DNA of 64,000 nucleotides from CAZJUR01 sp964549525 (lineage in GTDB: Bacteria; Patescibacteriota; Saccharimonadia; Saccharimonadales; Saccharimonadaceae), in NCBI GenBank assembly GCA_964549525.1, contig CAZJUR010000004.1, forward strand, positions 1 through 64,000, in the 5' to 3' direction. Below the pieces are notes generated by a model. The model was not told the DNA's origin. It searched no databases and saw only the letters and a program-made list of their open reading frames with translations. How positions within the stretch are numbered: position 1 is the stretch's first letter; the number at the start of each line of letters is the position of its first letter. A program made the translations under genes and the position numbers. Shown one piece after another: positions 34,235 to 41,490 of the stretch.

Positions 34235-34567
34235 TTAGCCTATGCGTAAAGCATAATGTGACCAATTTAATACAGCATGTACAAAAAAAATTATAAACTT
34301 AAATAAAATAGGTACCGACAATAAAATAATTATCCAGCATGTCACTTTTTGATTCTTTGTTGGCCGTCGATCTCTTATAATTTTTATGCTAGCAGTAATA
34401 TTATAAAAAAGTATTAGTATATGAGGGAGGATAATTATCGGCATAGCTACCACGAGAAACGCAAATAAACTAAACCATGAACTTAGTATCAAAAAGAGAT
34501 TTAACAATATAATCCTCTTTATGAACTTCTTCCATTCTATTGAGCTAATTTTTTTATTCTGAGACAT
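34235..34567 (-). CDS. small multi-helix membrane protein, hypothetical
   Basis: This 110-residue protein has about three hydrophobic helices (IILLNLFLILSSWFSLFAFLV, then IIILPHILILFYNITASI, then CWIIILLSVPILFKFIIFFV) joined by a basic loop RDRRPTKNQK. I do not recognise a family. The start at 34567 is supported by AAGAGGA 8 nt upstream and by a TATAAT box about 25 nt further up; the longer frame reaching to 34753 overlaps the neighbouring oxidase gene and is unlikely. The base composition is clearly AT-richer than the neighbours, which together with the adjacent typA remnant hints at acquired DNA. Confidence 0.6.
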   Translation of the reverse strand: MSQNKKISSIEWKKFIKRIILLNLFLILSSWFSLFAFLVVAMPIIILPHILILFYNITASIKIIRDRRPTKNQKVTCWIIILLSVPILFKFIIFFVHAVLNWSHYALRIG

Positions 34568-34622
34568 TCTGCTTAATCCTCTTTTCATCTTCATGCTCAT
34601 TATATTGCATAATGTACCAATT

Positions 34623-36293
34623 TTAAAACGTATCTCTGATATGTGAAAAGCTATATTCCCATTCTGCATCGGCTTTTTTATGAGGGTTAAAAATATTATC
34701 AGGATCGAATATGTGCTTGGTTTGTTTAAAAATTCCATGCATTTCTTTGCCATACATCTGCTCCAGCCACGGCCCGCGCACTAATCCATCATTATGCTCG
34801 CCACTCAGAGATCCGCCGTACTGTAAAACGAGCTGGTTAACTTCTTTCATTGCCGGCAATAATTTCATACGATCTTTAGGATCTTCTAGCTTCATGAGGG
34901 GAATAATATGAAAATTTCCATCACCTAGATGACCGGCGATTGTCGCAAGTAATTTATATTTTTTAATGATTTTCCGAATTTTCGGTAGAAATTCAGCGAG
35001 ATGTTCTGGCCGAACCACAAAATCATCAATAAATGGCGCTGTATGTTTGTCTTTCACTTTACTCCGAAGTAGCTGAAAGCTTTGACGTCGCATAATCCAA
35101 AACTTTTCCGCCCTTCCTTCGGTAGGATTTTCCTCAATGCCATTTATTTCATACCGAGCTTTGTACTGCTTGAGTTCTCGGTGAAGTGTGGTTATTTTAT
35201 GGCGCACTTCTGCTTCAGTAGCACCGTTGAATTCGACCATGACAGTGAGCTTCGGAATGCCCCGCACAAATTGAAACGCATCGGGCACTAAACTCACACC
35301 GAGCTTAAGCCATTTTTTAAGACCAAGTGGTTTTAAAAAACTAAAAAAGAACTTTATTCCTAAGAGCAACGTGGCATCATCAAAACATTCGAGCGTAGCG
35401 GGTTTATGCCGCAGTAGGTGAGGAATTAAGTTCCCTAACCCATTAATATCGCGCAAAAATAAAACAAGTAGTCCACTATGGGCACGTCGTTCGACGAGAG
35501 TAATATTGGTACGAGTCACGAGTCCAAGCGTACCCTGTGCGCCAACGATGGCTTTTGTCATATCAAAAACGCCGGTATCACGGTTCCAAACATTCCACAC
35601 ATGATAGCCGGTAGAGTCTTTAGACACATTGGGCCGAGCGGCTTGGACTACATCGTAGTTTTTTTCTAATAGATCAAATAGTTGTTTATAAATCTTACCT
35701 TCAAAGTCTTTTTGGCCAATTTTTTTGAGCAATTCTCGGCGATTGAGCGGTCGAACATGTCTCGTTTTGCCATCTGAAAAGACAAAATCAAGACCATGCA
35801 CATATGCATCAGTCTTGCCATATTCAAGTGATTTTTCACCGCCAGAATTGTTATTGACCATTCCTCCTAGCATGCATAGATCACGACTTGCCGGATAGCT
35901 TGGGAGGAGCAAATTGTGTTTCAGACTCAGCGCATCAAAATCGCGAAAGAAAACGCCCGGCTCTACTACTGCCGATTTTGAAAGAATACGGGCCTGATTC
36001 ATCAAGCCAAAATCCATGATTATCGAATCATTAATTGCAGCTCCTGACATATCGGTCCCAGCCGAGCGAGCCGTAAGCGATAATTCTGGATGATGTTTCT
36101 TTTGTTTCGCAACCAATGTCACAGCTCGAGTAACGTCGTGAGCATTTTTCGGTTTTATAACGAGTTTTGGCACAATCTCAAACATGCTTGCATCATGCGA
36201 ATAAAAGGCAAGCTCATCGGCTGCTGTGAGTAGCTGTCCTTCAAAGCCAGTGCTTCGTATGGCGTCTGCCAACTGCTCGGTAGTCATTGTCAT
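34623..36293 (-). CDS. FAD-binding oxidase, glycolate oxidase GlcD / D-lactate dehydrogenase type
   Basis: This 556-residue flavoprotein of the VAO/GlcD class has FAD_binding_4 in the N-terminal 200 residues (TARSAGTDMSGAAI, GGMVNNNSGGEKSLEYGKT) and the FAD-linked oxidase C-terminal domain with GHLGDGNFHIIP and SGEHNDGLVRG. It lacks the cysteine-rich Fe-S extension of the long forms. It probably oxidises D-lactate, glycolate or another 2-hydroxyacid and passes electrons to a quinone or electron carrier; the substrate is not known. ATG at 36293 is chosen because the -10 box TATGCT ends 8 nt upstream. It is divergent from NDH-2. Confidence 0.88.
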   Translation of the reverse strand: MTMTTEQLADAIRSTGFEGQLLTAADELAFYSHDASMFEIVPKLVIKPKNAHDVTRAVTLVAKQKKHHPELSLTARSAGTDMSGAAINDSIIMDFGLMNQARILSKSAVVEPGVFFRDFDALSLKHNLLLPSYPASRDLCMLGGMVNNNSGGEKSLEYGKTDAYVHGLDFVFSDGKTRHVRPLNRRELLKKIGQKDFEGKIYKQLFDLLEKNYDVVQAARPNVSKDSTGYHVWNVWNRDTGVFDMTKAIVGAQGTLGLVTRTNITLVERRAHSGLLVLFLRDINGLGNLIPHLLRHKPATLECFDDATLLLGIKFFFSFLKPLGLKKWLKLGVSLVPDAFQFVRGIPKLTVMVEFNGATEAEVRHKITTLHRELKQYKARYEINGIEENPTEGRAEKFWIMRRQSFQLLRSKVKDKHTAPFIDDFVVRPEHLAEFLPKIRKIIKKYKLLATIAGHLGDGNFHIIPLMKLEDPKDRMKLLPAMKEVNQLVLQYGGSLSGEHNDGLVRGPWLEQMYGKEMHGIFKQTKHIFDPDNIFNPHKKADAEWEYSFSHIRDTF

Positions 36294-36301
36294 CTCTACC
36301 A

Positions 36302-36342
36302 AGCATAAACGTATTGCCTCGATCCTTCAAGCCCGTTATACT
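36302..36342. promoter_or_regulatory. overlapping divergent promoters, FAD oxidase / NDH-2
   Basis: Minus strand: TTGAAG (36330-36325), 17 bp, TATGCT (36307-36302). Plus strand: TTGCCT (36314-36319), 17 bp, TATACT (36337-36342). The two complete promoters interleave in 41 bp, so RNA polymerase can occupy only one at a time. Both give near-leaderless mRNAs (8 and 9 nt from -10 to ATG). Confidence 0.75.
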
Positions 36343-36351
36343 TACCAGAGA

Positions 36352-37551
36352 ATGAAAGTAGCAGATACAAAAAGTGTGGTAGTCGTTGGCGGAGGGTTCG
36401 GTGGCGTTAAGGCAGCTCTAGAGCTCAGTCGTAACGAAGAATTCTCAGTGACGCTGATTTCGGACAAGACTGATTTTCGATACAATCCGACACTGTATCA
36501 TACTGCAACTGGTGGATTATTTCGTCAATCCAGCATTCCACTCAAAGACATATTGCATGGCGGCTCAATTACGTTTATACATGCTGCTGCTCAAAAGCTC
36601 GATCGGGCTACGCAATCAATTGAATTAGATAATGGAGAAGTAGTATCGTATGACACTATCGTTCTTGCGCTCGGTGTCGTCACAAATTATTTTCACATTG
36701 ATGGTTTGGAAAAATACTCATTTGGCATTAAATCTATCGAAGAAGTAGCAGAATTTAAGGCTCATTTACATAAATTGCTTGTAGAAAAAAAGAAACCTGA
36801 TCTCAATTATATTATTGTTGGCGGTGGGCCGAGCGGCGTCGAGCTCGCCGGTGTTTTACCTGGTTATGTACGACAAGTTATGAAAAAACATGGCCTTAAA
36901 GATCATCGTGTTTCAGTGCGTTTAATCGAAGCTGCTCCTCGACTGCTGCCTCGCTCGCATGAATCTATTTCATCAGCAGTTAAAAAAAGACTTTATCATC
37001 TAGGTGTGAAAGTTGCTACCTCTCAGATAGTACGCGGTCTCGACGAAGACAGTCTCTTGGTCGGTGAAAAAGATATTCCGTCGCATACAGTGGTTTGGAC
37101 GGCTGGTACAGCAAATAATCCTTTTTTCAAAGAAAATAATTTCACGCTCTCTGAAAGAGGTAAAGTAGTTGTCGATGAGTATCTCAAAGCCGAAGATAAT
37201 ATCTATGTAATTGGCGACAATGCTGATACACCATTTTCGGGCTTAGCGCAAATTGCCGTACATGACGGTCAATTTGTGGCACATGCAATTGAAGCTGCTT
37301 ATCACGGGCAACGAGGATCAAGCTACCAACCGCACACGCCAGCAACTGTTGTGCCAGTGGGTGAAGGATGGGCAGCCTTTGAATGGGGTAGGTTACGCTG
37401 CACTGGTAGACTCGGGTGGTTTATTCGTAATGCAGCGGATTGGATAGGCTATCATGATATTGAACCGTGGTGGAAAGCTACCGAGCAGTGGATGACAGAG
37501 TTTGGCGAAGAAGAAAATTGTCGGCACTGTCAAAAAAAAGCTACGACGTAA
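36352..37551 (+). CDS. ndh: type II NADH dehydrogenase (NDH-2) like FAD oxidoreductase
   Basis: This 399-residue enzyme has two Rossmann folds: the FAD site VVVVGGGFGGVKAALEL near the N-terminus and the NAD(P)H site IIVGGGPSGVELAGVL (about residue 160), plus the second FAD motif YVIGDNADTP (about 290) and the quinone-site type AIHDG-like segment AQIAVHDGQFVAHAIE. The C-terminus has hydrophobic/aromatic residues (WIGYHDIEPWW) suited to membrane contact and ends in CRHCQKKATT. NDH-2 oxidises NADH without pumping protons and reduces quinone. The ATG at 36352 is set by the promoter; an in-frame start at 36226 would lie in the divergent gene. Confidence 0.88.
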   Translation: MKVADTKSVVVVGGGFGGVKAALELSRNEEFSVTLISDKTDFRYNPTLYHTATGGLFRQSSIPLKDILHGGSITFIHAAAQKLDRATQSIELDNGEVVSYDTIVLALGVVTNYFHIDGLEKYSFGIKSIEEVAEFKAHLHKLLVEKKKPDLNYIIVGGGPSGVELAGVLPGYVRQVMKKHGLKDHRVSVRLIEAAPRLLPRSHESISSAVKKRLYHLGVKVATSQIVRGLDEDSLLVGEKDIPSHTVVWTAGTANNPFFKENNFTLSERGKVVVDEYLKAEDNIYVIGDNADTPFSGLAQIAVHDGQFVAHAIEAAYHGQRGSSYQPHTPATVVPVGEGWAAFEWGRLRCTGRLGWFIRNAADWIGYHDIEPWWKATEQWMTEFGEEENCRHCQKKATT

Positions 37552-38698
37552 TTTCGTCTGGCAAAAAGCCTTTAGGATGCTGAAAATCAGCCTGCCAGGC
37601 ATAGTTTTTACCATACCCGAGATCTTTCATGAGCTTGGTCGGTGCATTTCGAAGATGAAGTGGTACAGCTGCATCTGGGTATTGTTTAGCCAGAGTTTGA
37701 GATTCATACATGAGGTCAGTGCTTTCGCGAGATTTTTTACTTCGAGCAAGAGCTGTTGCAACATGGAATAAAATATACGATCCTTCTGGCATACCGATGC
37801 GCTCAATTGCCTGGAAGGCATCTACTGCTAAACCGAGTGCCCCATTCCCAGCTAGTCCAATATCTTCAGATGCAAAAATAATCATCCTTCGGGCGATGAA
37901 TTTTGGATCTTCGCCCGCGTCTATCATGCGTGCCAAGTAATAACGCGTAGCCTTTTCGTCACTCCCGCGCATGCTTTTGATAAAAGCCGAGATGACATCG
38001 TAGTGCATATCACCTTTTTTGTCATAGCCAGGCACTTTGCTTTGAGCGGCATTTTTGATAGTTTCTGGAGTTACTTTTTGACCTAGTGTCAGTGCAAGTT
38101 CAAGTGTATTCAACGCTACCCGTGCATCTCCGCCGCTTAGCTCTGCCGTGTACTCAAGTGCTTTTGGCGTCACGGCTGTGGTCTTCTTGAGAGTTTTTAA
38201 AGCTCGTTTTAAAATAGTTATTATTTCATTTTTATGAAGCGGCTTTAAAACAATGACTCTACTTCGACTGAGAAGCGGTGTGATGATCTCAAAGCTAGGA
38301 TTTTCGGTAGTCGCGCCGATCAAAGTGATCAAACCCGATTCGACGTGAGGCAGAAACGCATCTTGCTGGGCTTTATTGAAACGATGAATTTCATCGACGA
38401 ATAAGATAGTGCGTAGTTGTAGGTTCCAATTTTGTCGAGCGTGAGCTACTACCCGCTCCACATCTTTCTTGCCACTGGTAACTGCTGATAGTTCGATAAA
38501 CTCCGCTTCAGCATCACGAGCTAAGATACGCGCTAGGGTCGTTTTACCCGTACCGGGTGGCCCCCACAAGATCAGACTAATCGGCTGCTTATTTTTAACA
38601 ATTTGGGTTAATATCTCATTTGAATCGAGCAAATGTGTTTGTCCAACCACGTCTTTAAGTGATAATGGACGCATTTTTTCAGCTAGTGGTATTTGCAT
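37541..38698 (-). CDS. rarA: AAA ATPase RarA/MgsA (recombination factor)
   Basis: This 385-residue member of the MgsA/RarA/WRNIP1 family acts at stalled replication forks. Walker A GPPGTGKTTLAR (about residue 46), Walker B VDEIHRFNKAQQD, sensor 1 IGATTENPSF, and the arginine-finger region SRSRV are present. The C-terminal MgsA domain contains KSMRGSDEKATRYYLARMIDAGEDP, a hallmark. It converges with NDH-2 and overlaps its 3' end by 11 bp. The -10 box is shared with the divergent SPFH gene. Confidence 0.94.
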   Translation of the reverse strand: MQIPLAEKMRPLSLKDVVGQTHLLDSNEILTQIVKNKQPISLILWGPPGTGKTTLARILARDAEAEFIELSAVTSGKKDVERVVAHARQNWNLQLRTILFVDEIHRFNKAQQDAFLPHVESGLITLIGATTENPSFEIITPLLSRSRVIVLKPLHKNEIITILKRALKTLKKTTAVTPKALEYTAELSGGDARVALNTLELALTLGQKVTPETIKNAAQSKVPGYDKKGDMHYDVISAFIKSMRGSDEKATRYYLARMIDAGEDPKFIARRMIIFASEDIGLAGNGALGLAVDAFQAIERIGMPEGSYILFHVATALARSKKSRESTDLMYESQTLAKQYPDAAVPLHLRNAPTKLMKDLGYGKNYAWQADFQHPKGFLPDEITS

Positions 38699-38704
38699 AA
38701 TTCT

Positions 38705-38712
38705 AGTATAAT
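38705..38712. promoter_or_regulatory. bidirectional -10 octamer AGTATAAT (rarA / SPFH gene)
   Basis: Plus strand TATAAT (38707-38712) serves the SPFH gene; minus strand TATACT (38710-38705) ends 6 nt before the rarA ATG. The two hexamers overlap by 4 bp. Confidence 0.6.
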
Positions 38713-38740
38713 CGAATTTATAAAGAGGAGATAACCAGAC

Positions 38741-39481
38741 ATGGAATTCATCCAGTTTCTATTACTAGCGATCATACTATTTGTTTTAAGTGGAATTAAA
38801 ATTATCAACCAATATGAGCGCGGAGTGGTTCTAACGCTAGGTAAGTTTACTGGCCTTCGACAACCTGGTCTACGAATCGTCGTACCTATTTTTCAAAAAC
38901 TGATTCGCGTCGATGTACGTTCAACGCCAATTGATGTTCCTAAACAAGAGGTCATCACTAAAGACAACGTGACTGTCGGTGTTGATGCTGTGGTATATTT
39001 TCGAGCAATCGATGCACCAAAAGCAGTCCTGGAAACGACCAATTATGTTTATGCGACAAGTCAATTTGCCCAAGCTGCACTCCGTGATGTCACCGGAAAT
39101 GTTGACATGGATGATCTGCTCGCTAAACGTGAAGAAATTTCGCAGCAAATCAAGCAAATTGTTGATGCCGAGACAGATAAATGGGGTATTGATGTTGAAA
39201 ACGTCAAAATTCAAAACATTGAACTTCCGCAAGACATGAAACGTGCAATGGCTAAACAGGCCGAAGCTGAACGAGAACGACGAGCAGTTATTATTACGGC
39301 TGATGGCGAAAAAGCTGCTGCCCAAGCTGTAGCAGATGCCGCTACAATGCTTTCTAAAGTGCCTGGTGGTATCAATATTCGTACTTTGCAGACACTAGAG
39401 AAGATTGCCGTCGAACCGAGTCAAAAGACGCTTGTGGTGCTACCGACAGAGCTCACTCATATAAAAGATATTCTCAAATAA
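38741..39481 (+). CDS. SPFH/stomatin-like membrane protein
   Basis: This 246-residue protein has one N-terminal hydrophobic segment (about 4-22) and the SPFH/band-7 domain: NQYERGVVLTLGKFTG, PGLRIVVPIFQKLIRVDVR, and QEVITKDNVTVGVDAVVYFR. A charged helix KQAEAERERRAVIITADGEK follows, the oligomerisation coiled coil of slipins. These proteins form ring scaffolds in membrane microdomains. The usual NfeD partner is not adjacent. The Shine-Dalgarno is AGAGGAG 12 nt before the ATG. A hairpin overlaps its stop codon. Confidence 0.93.
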   Translation: MEFIQFLLLAIILFVLSGIKIINQYERGVVLTLGKFTGLRQPGLRIVVPIFQKLIRVDVRSTPIDVPKQEVITKDNVTVGVDAVVYFRAIDAPKAVLETTNYVYATSQFAQAALRDVTGNVDMDDLLAKREEISQQIKQIVDAETDKWGIDVENVKIQNIELPQDMKRAMAKQAEAERERRAVIITADGEKAAAQAVADAATMLSKVPGGINIRTLQTLEKIAVEPSQKTLVVLPTELTHIKDILK

Positions 39482-39490
39482 CTTGAGAAT
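39470..39490 (+). terminator. hairpin over the SPFH gene stop codon
   Basis: ATTCTCAA (39470-39477) and TTGAGAAT (39483-39490) form an 8-bp stem with the stop codon in the loop region. There is no T-run after it, so it may be a weak terminator or an mRNA end stabiliser. Its 3' arm is the -35 box of the tRNA-Phe promoter. Confidence 0.4.
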
Positions 39491-39512
39491 CATCCTGTCT
39501 CTCTTGTATAAT
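39483..39512 (+). promoter_or_regulatory. promoter of tRNA-Phe/tRNA-Gly
   Basis: TTGAGA (39483-39488), 18-bp spacer, TATAAT (39507-39512), with a predicted start about 5 nt before the tRNA-Phe. Confidence 0.65.
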
Positions 39513-39523
39513 AAATGTTGTGT

Positions 39524-39599
39524 GGCTCTTTAGCTCAGTTGGTAGAGCAGAGGCCTGAAGAGCCTTGTGTCCCCAGTTCGAGTCTGGGAGGAGCCACCA
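39524..39599 (+). tRNA. tRNA-Phe (anticodon GAA)
   Basis: Full cloverleaf: acceptor GGCTCTT/AGGAGCC with discriminator A and encoded CCA, D-arm GCTC-AGTTGGTA-GAGC, anticodon stem GAGGC/GCCTT with loop CTGAAGA (GAA), canonical T-loop TTCGAGT. The GG at positions 18-19 and C56 are normal, in contrast to the tRNA-Gly that follows 4 nt later. Confidence 0.97.
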
Positions 39600-39603
39600 T
39601 CAT

Positions 39604-39679
39604 GCGGGTATAGCTCAGTTGTTAGAGCGCTTCCTTGCCAAGGAAGAGGCCAGGAGTTAGAGTCTCCTTACCCGCACCA
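39604..39679 (+). tRNA. tRNA-Gly (anticodon GCC) with U19-A56 elbow pair
   Basis: Acceptor GCGGGTA/TACCCGC, discriminator A, encoded CCA, anticodon stem CTTCC/GGAAG with loop TTGCCAA (GCC). The D-loop reads AGTTGTTA, so position 19 (39622) is T where G is almost universal. The T-loop reads TTAGAGT, so position 56 (39659) is A where C is almost universal. The two changes restore a Watson-Crick pair, U19-A56. All stems pair, so the tRNA looks functional. It is co-transcribed with tRNA-Phe. Confidence 0.93.
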
Positions 39680-39748
39680 AATCTCGGAATGTTCCATTTT
39701 GGTAGCTCTATATTCCAAAGCTCGAACCTGTTTTAGGAAGGTCTTTTT

Positions 39749-39757
39749 TGTTATAGT
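39749..39757 (+). promoter_or_regulatory. extended -10 promoter of the DUF1801 gene
   Basis: TGT-TATAGT, with TATAGT at 39752-39757, ends 6 nt before the ATG at 39764; transcription is predicted to start on the ATG. Confidence 0.55.
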
Positions 39758-39763
39758 AGAAAT

Positions 39764-40160
39764 ATGCAAAAGTATAAAACTATCGATGAATTTTTCGCTA
39801 ATCTCGATAGAGACAAGCACTCAAGTCGAGGTATTGCGACAACTCATTATAAAAACAGAGCCTCGGCTAAAAGAACATATCAAATGGAATGCTCCGAGTT
39901 ATGTATTAGACGGTGATGGTAGGATTACCTCTAATCTTATGAACAGACAGGGTGTTGTCAAGCTGGTTCTTCACATGGGAGCAACACGTAAAGAAAATAA
40001 AAAAGGTATTCCGATTATGCGTGATGACAGTGGACTTGTAGAGTGGAGCTCTGACATACGTGGGATGATCATGTTTACTTCTATCGAAGATATTAATTCT
40101 CACTTCACTGAACTAAAAAAGATAATTAAAAATTGGCTTTTAATTCCATCAGCTATCTAA
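39764..40160 (+). pseudogene. DUF1801 (YdhG-like) gene with a +1 frameshift
   Basis: The frame opened by the ATG at 39764 reads MQKYKTIDEFFANLDRDK, the start expected for a DUF1801 protein. The rest of the family domain (TQVEVLRQLIIKTEPRLKEH, HIKWNAPSYV, VKLVLHMGATRKENKKG, SDIRGMIMFTS) is in another frame from 39819 to the stop at 40160. Skipping one base at about 39818 joins the two into a normal protein of about 132 residues. The promoter is intact. This is either a recent mutation, an assembly error or, less likely, programmed frameshifting. DUF1801 function is not settled. The long open frame starting at 39567 runs through the two tRNAs and is not a real N-terminus. Confidence 0.8.
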
Positions 40161-40212
40161 ACGCTCTAAAAACCTGTAGAAAATCATATAGTATAGTTAC
40201 ATAAAGCACAAT

Positions 40213-40701
40213 ATGAACAAAATATCTTCGAATAATACACACGCTTACCATACTCCGCGTAATCACATTAATTCCATGGCAGCCAGCGCTACATTTCATT
40301 GCTTGGCAGGATGTGCAATCGGTGAAATGATTGGCGTCACTATAGGTACTCACGCAGGATTTTCCCCACATACAACCGTATTGCTTGCTTCAGTACTATC
40401 ATTCATTTCAGGATATAGCGTATCAACATGGCCACTTATTCGTACTGGTATGGGATTTTTGTCATCACTGAAATTAGTATTCTCAGCCGATACACTGTCT
40501 ATTCTAACAATGACGATCGTTGATAATATCATTATGCTCACTGTGCCTGGAGCTATGGACAAAGACCTTACACAGCCAGTTTATTGGTTTAGTCGAATAG
40601 TAGCTCTGATAATGGCCTTTGTTGTGGCCTTTCCGGTCAATTTATATCTATTAAAGCGCGGGAAAGGTCACGCGCTAACACACAAACACCACCATCATTA
40701 G
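40213..40701 (+). CDS. DUF4396 membrane protein with His-rich tail
   Basis: This 162-residue protein has about four hydrophobic segments and matches my recollection of DUF4396: ATFHCLAGCAIGEMIGVTIG, then FISGYSVSTWPLIRTGM, ADTLSILTMTIVDN, VPGAMD, and FVVAFPVNLYLLKRGKGH. The C-terminus is HALTHKHHHH and the N-terminus also has several His, suggesting metal binding. DUF4396 genes often occur near heavy-metal or copper functions in other bacteria, which is family-level recollection rather than something seen here. Its function is unknown. Confidence 0.82.
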   Translation: MNKISSNNTHAYHTPRNHINSMAASATFHCLAGCAIGEMIGVTIGTHAGFSPHTTVLLASVLSFISGYSVSTWPLIRTGMGFLSSLKLVFSADTLSILTMTIVDNIIMLTVPGAMDKDLTQPVYWFSRIVALIMAFVVAFPVNLYLLKRGKGHALTHKHHHH

Positions 40702-40785
40702 AGCGTTTGAGAAAAAATACTACTTTAATGCGCAGATTTTTGAAAATTTTAAAAGTCCATACTTTTAGGTTAATATAGAATAAAC

Positions 40786-41463
40786 ATGAGATTTTCAGAA
40801 ACAAAAAAGAATTTTATATTATTTTGGCAAACGATAGCGACTCAAACGAAGTTAAAACTTGCGCTAATTTTCATTTTATATGTAATTCCAATTGGATTGT
40901 TCGCACAACTTGCAGATGAAGTGCGGGAAGGCGAAACATTACAATATGACCAAGCAATTTTACAATTTTTCCATTTGACCTTCGCGTCGGAAACGATGAA
41001 TAATATCGTAAAATTTATGACTGATCTAGGTGGACCGACGATTGTAACTTTTATGCTTGTTGTTGCATCGGTATATCTTATTTTCAAAAAACATCCTCGT
41101 TATGCGAGCTTTTTGTTAACTGCTGTCGGTGGGGCGGTAGGTATAAATATTATTTTAAAAACGTTGTTTCAAAGAACTCGACCAGAATTATGGGAACGAA
41201 TCGTCACTGAACAAAGCTATTCATTCCCCAGTGGGCACGCCATGGCCTCAATGGCACTTGCGTGTGCAGTTATTTTTCTCTGTTGGGAGACAAAATATCG
41301 CTCACTCGCGATCGTATTCGGTGTCATATATATCAGTATAATTGCGTTTACGAGATTATATTTAGGCGTACATTATCCGACAGATATTCTCGGTGGATGG
41401 TTGATGAGTTTTGGGTGGGTTCTTATTGCATATCGACTTATACTCAAAAAACGAAACACCTAA
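40786..41463 (+). CDS. PAP2-family membrane phosphatase
   Basis: This 225-residue protein with about five or six membrane helices carries the three PAP2 phosphatase motifs in order: KTLFQRTRP (KxxxxxxRP), SFPSGHAMAS (PSGH) and TRLYLGVHYPTDILGG (SRxxxxxHxxxD with Thr in place of Ser). Candidate substrates are undecaprenyl pyrophosphate (BacA-independent recycling of the cell-wall carrier) or phosphatidic acid. The active site would face outward. A TATAGA -10 box ends 6 nt before the ATG. It is convergent with ppsA. Confidence 0.9.
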   Translation: MRFSETKKNFILFWQTIATQTKLKLALIFILYVIPIGLFAQLADEVREGETLQYDQAILQFFHLTFASETMNNIVKFMTDLGGPTIVTFMLVVASVYLIFKKHPRYASFLLTAVGGAVGINIILKTLFQRTRPELWERIVTEQSYSFPSGHAMASMALACAVIFLCWETKYRSLAIVFGVIYISIIAFTRLYLGVHYPTDILGGWLMSFGWVLIAYRLILKKRNT

Positions 41464-41490
41464 TCCTATTCACGTAGATGCACTATATAT

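Noticed and set aside
34568..34753. Longer start for the small membrane protein at 34235
   Set aside because: It overlaps the 3' end of the FAD oxidase gene on the same strand; the ATG at 34567 has a good Shine-Dalgarno.
39567..39763. An open frame beginning in tRNA-Phe and running through tRNA-Gly into the DUF1801 gene
   Set aside because: It crosses two complete tRNA genes; the real start (39764) has its own promoter and the true N-terminus is in another frame.
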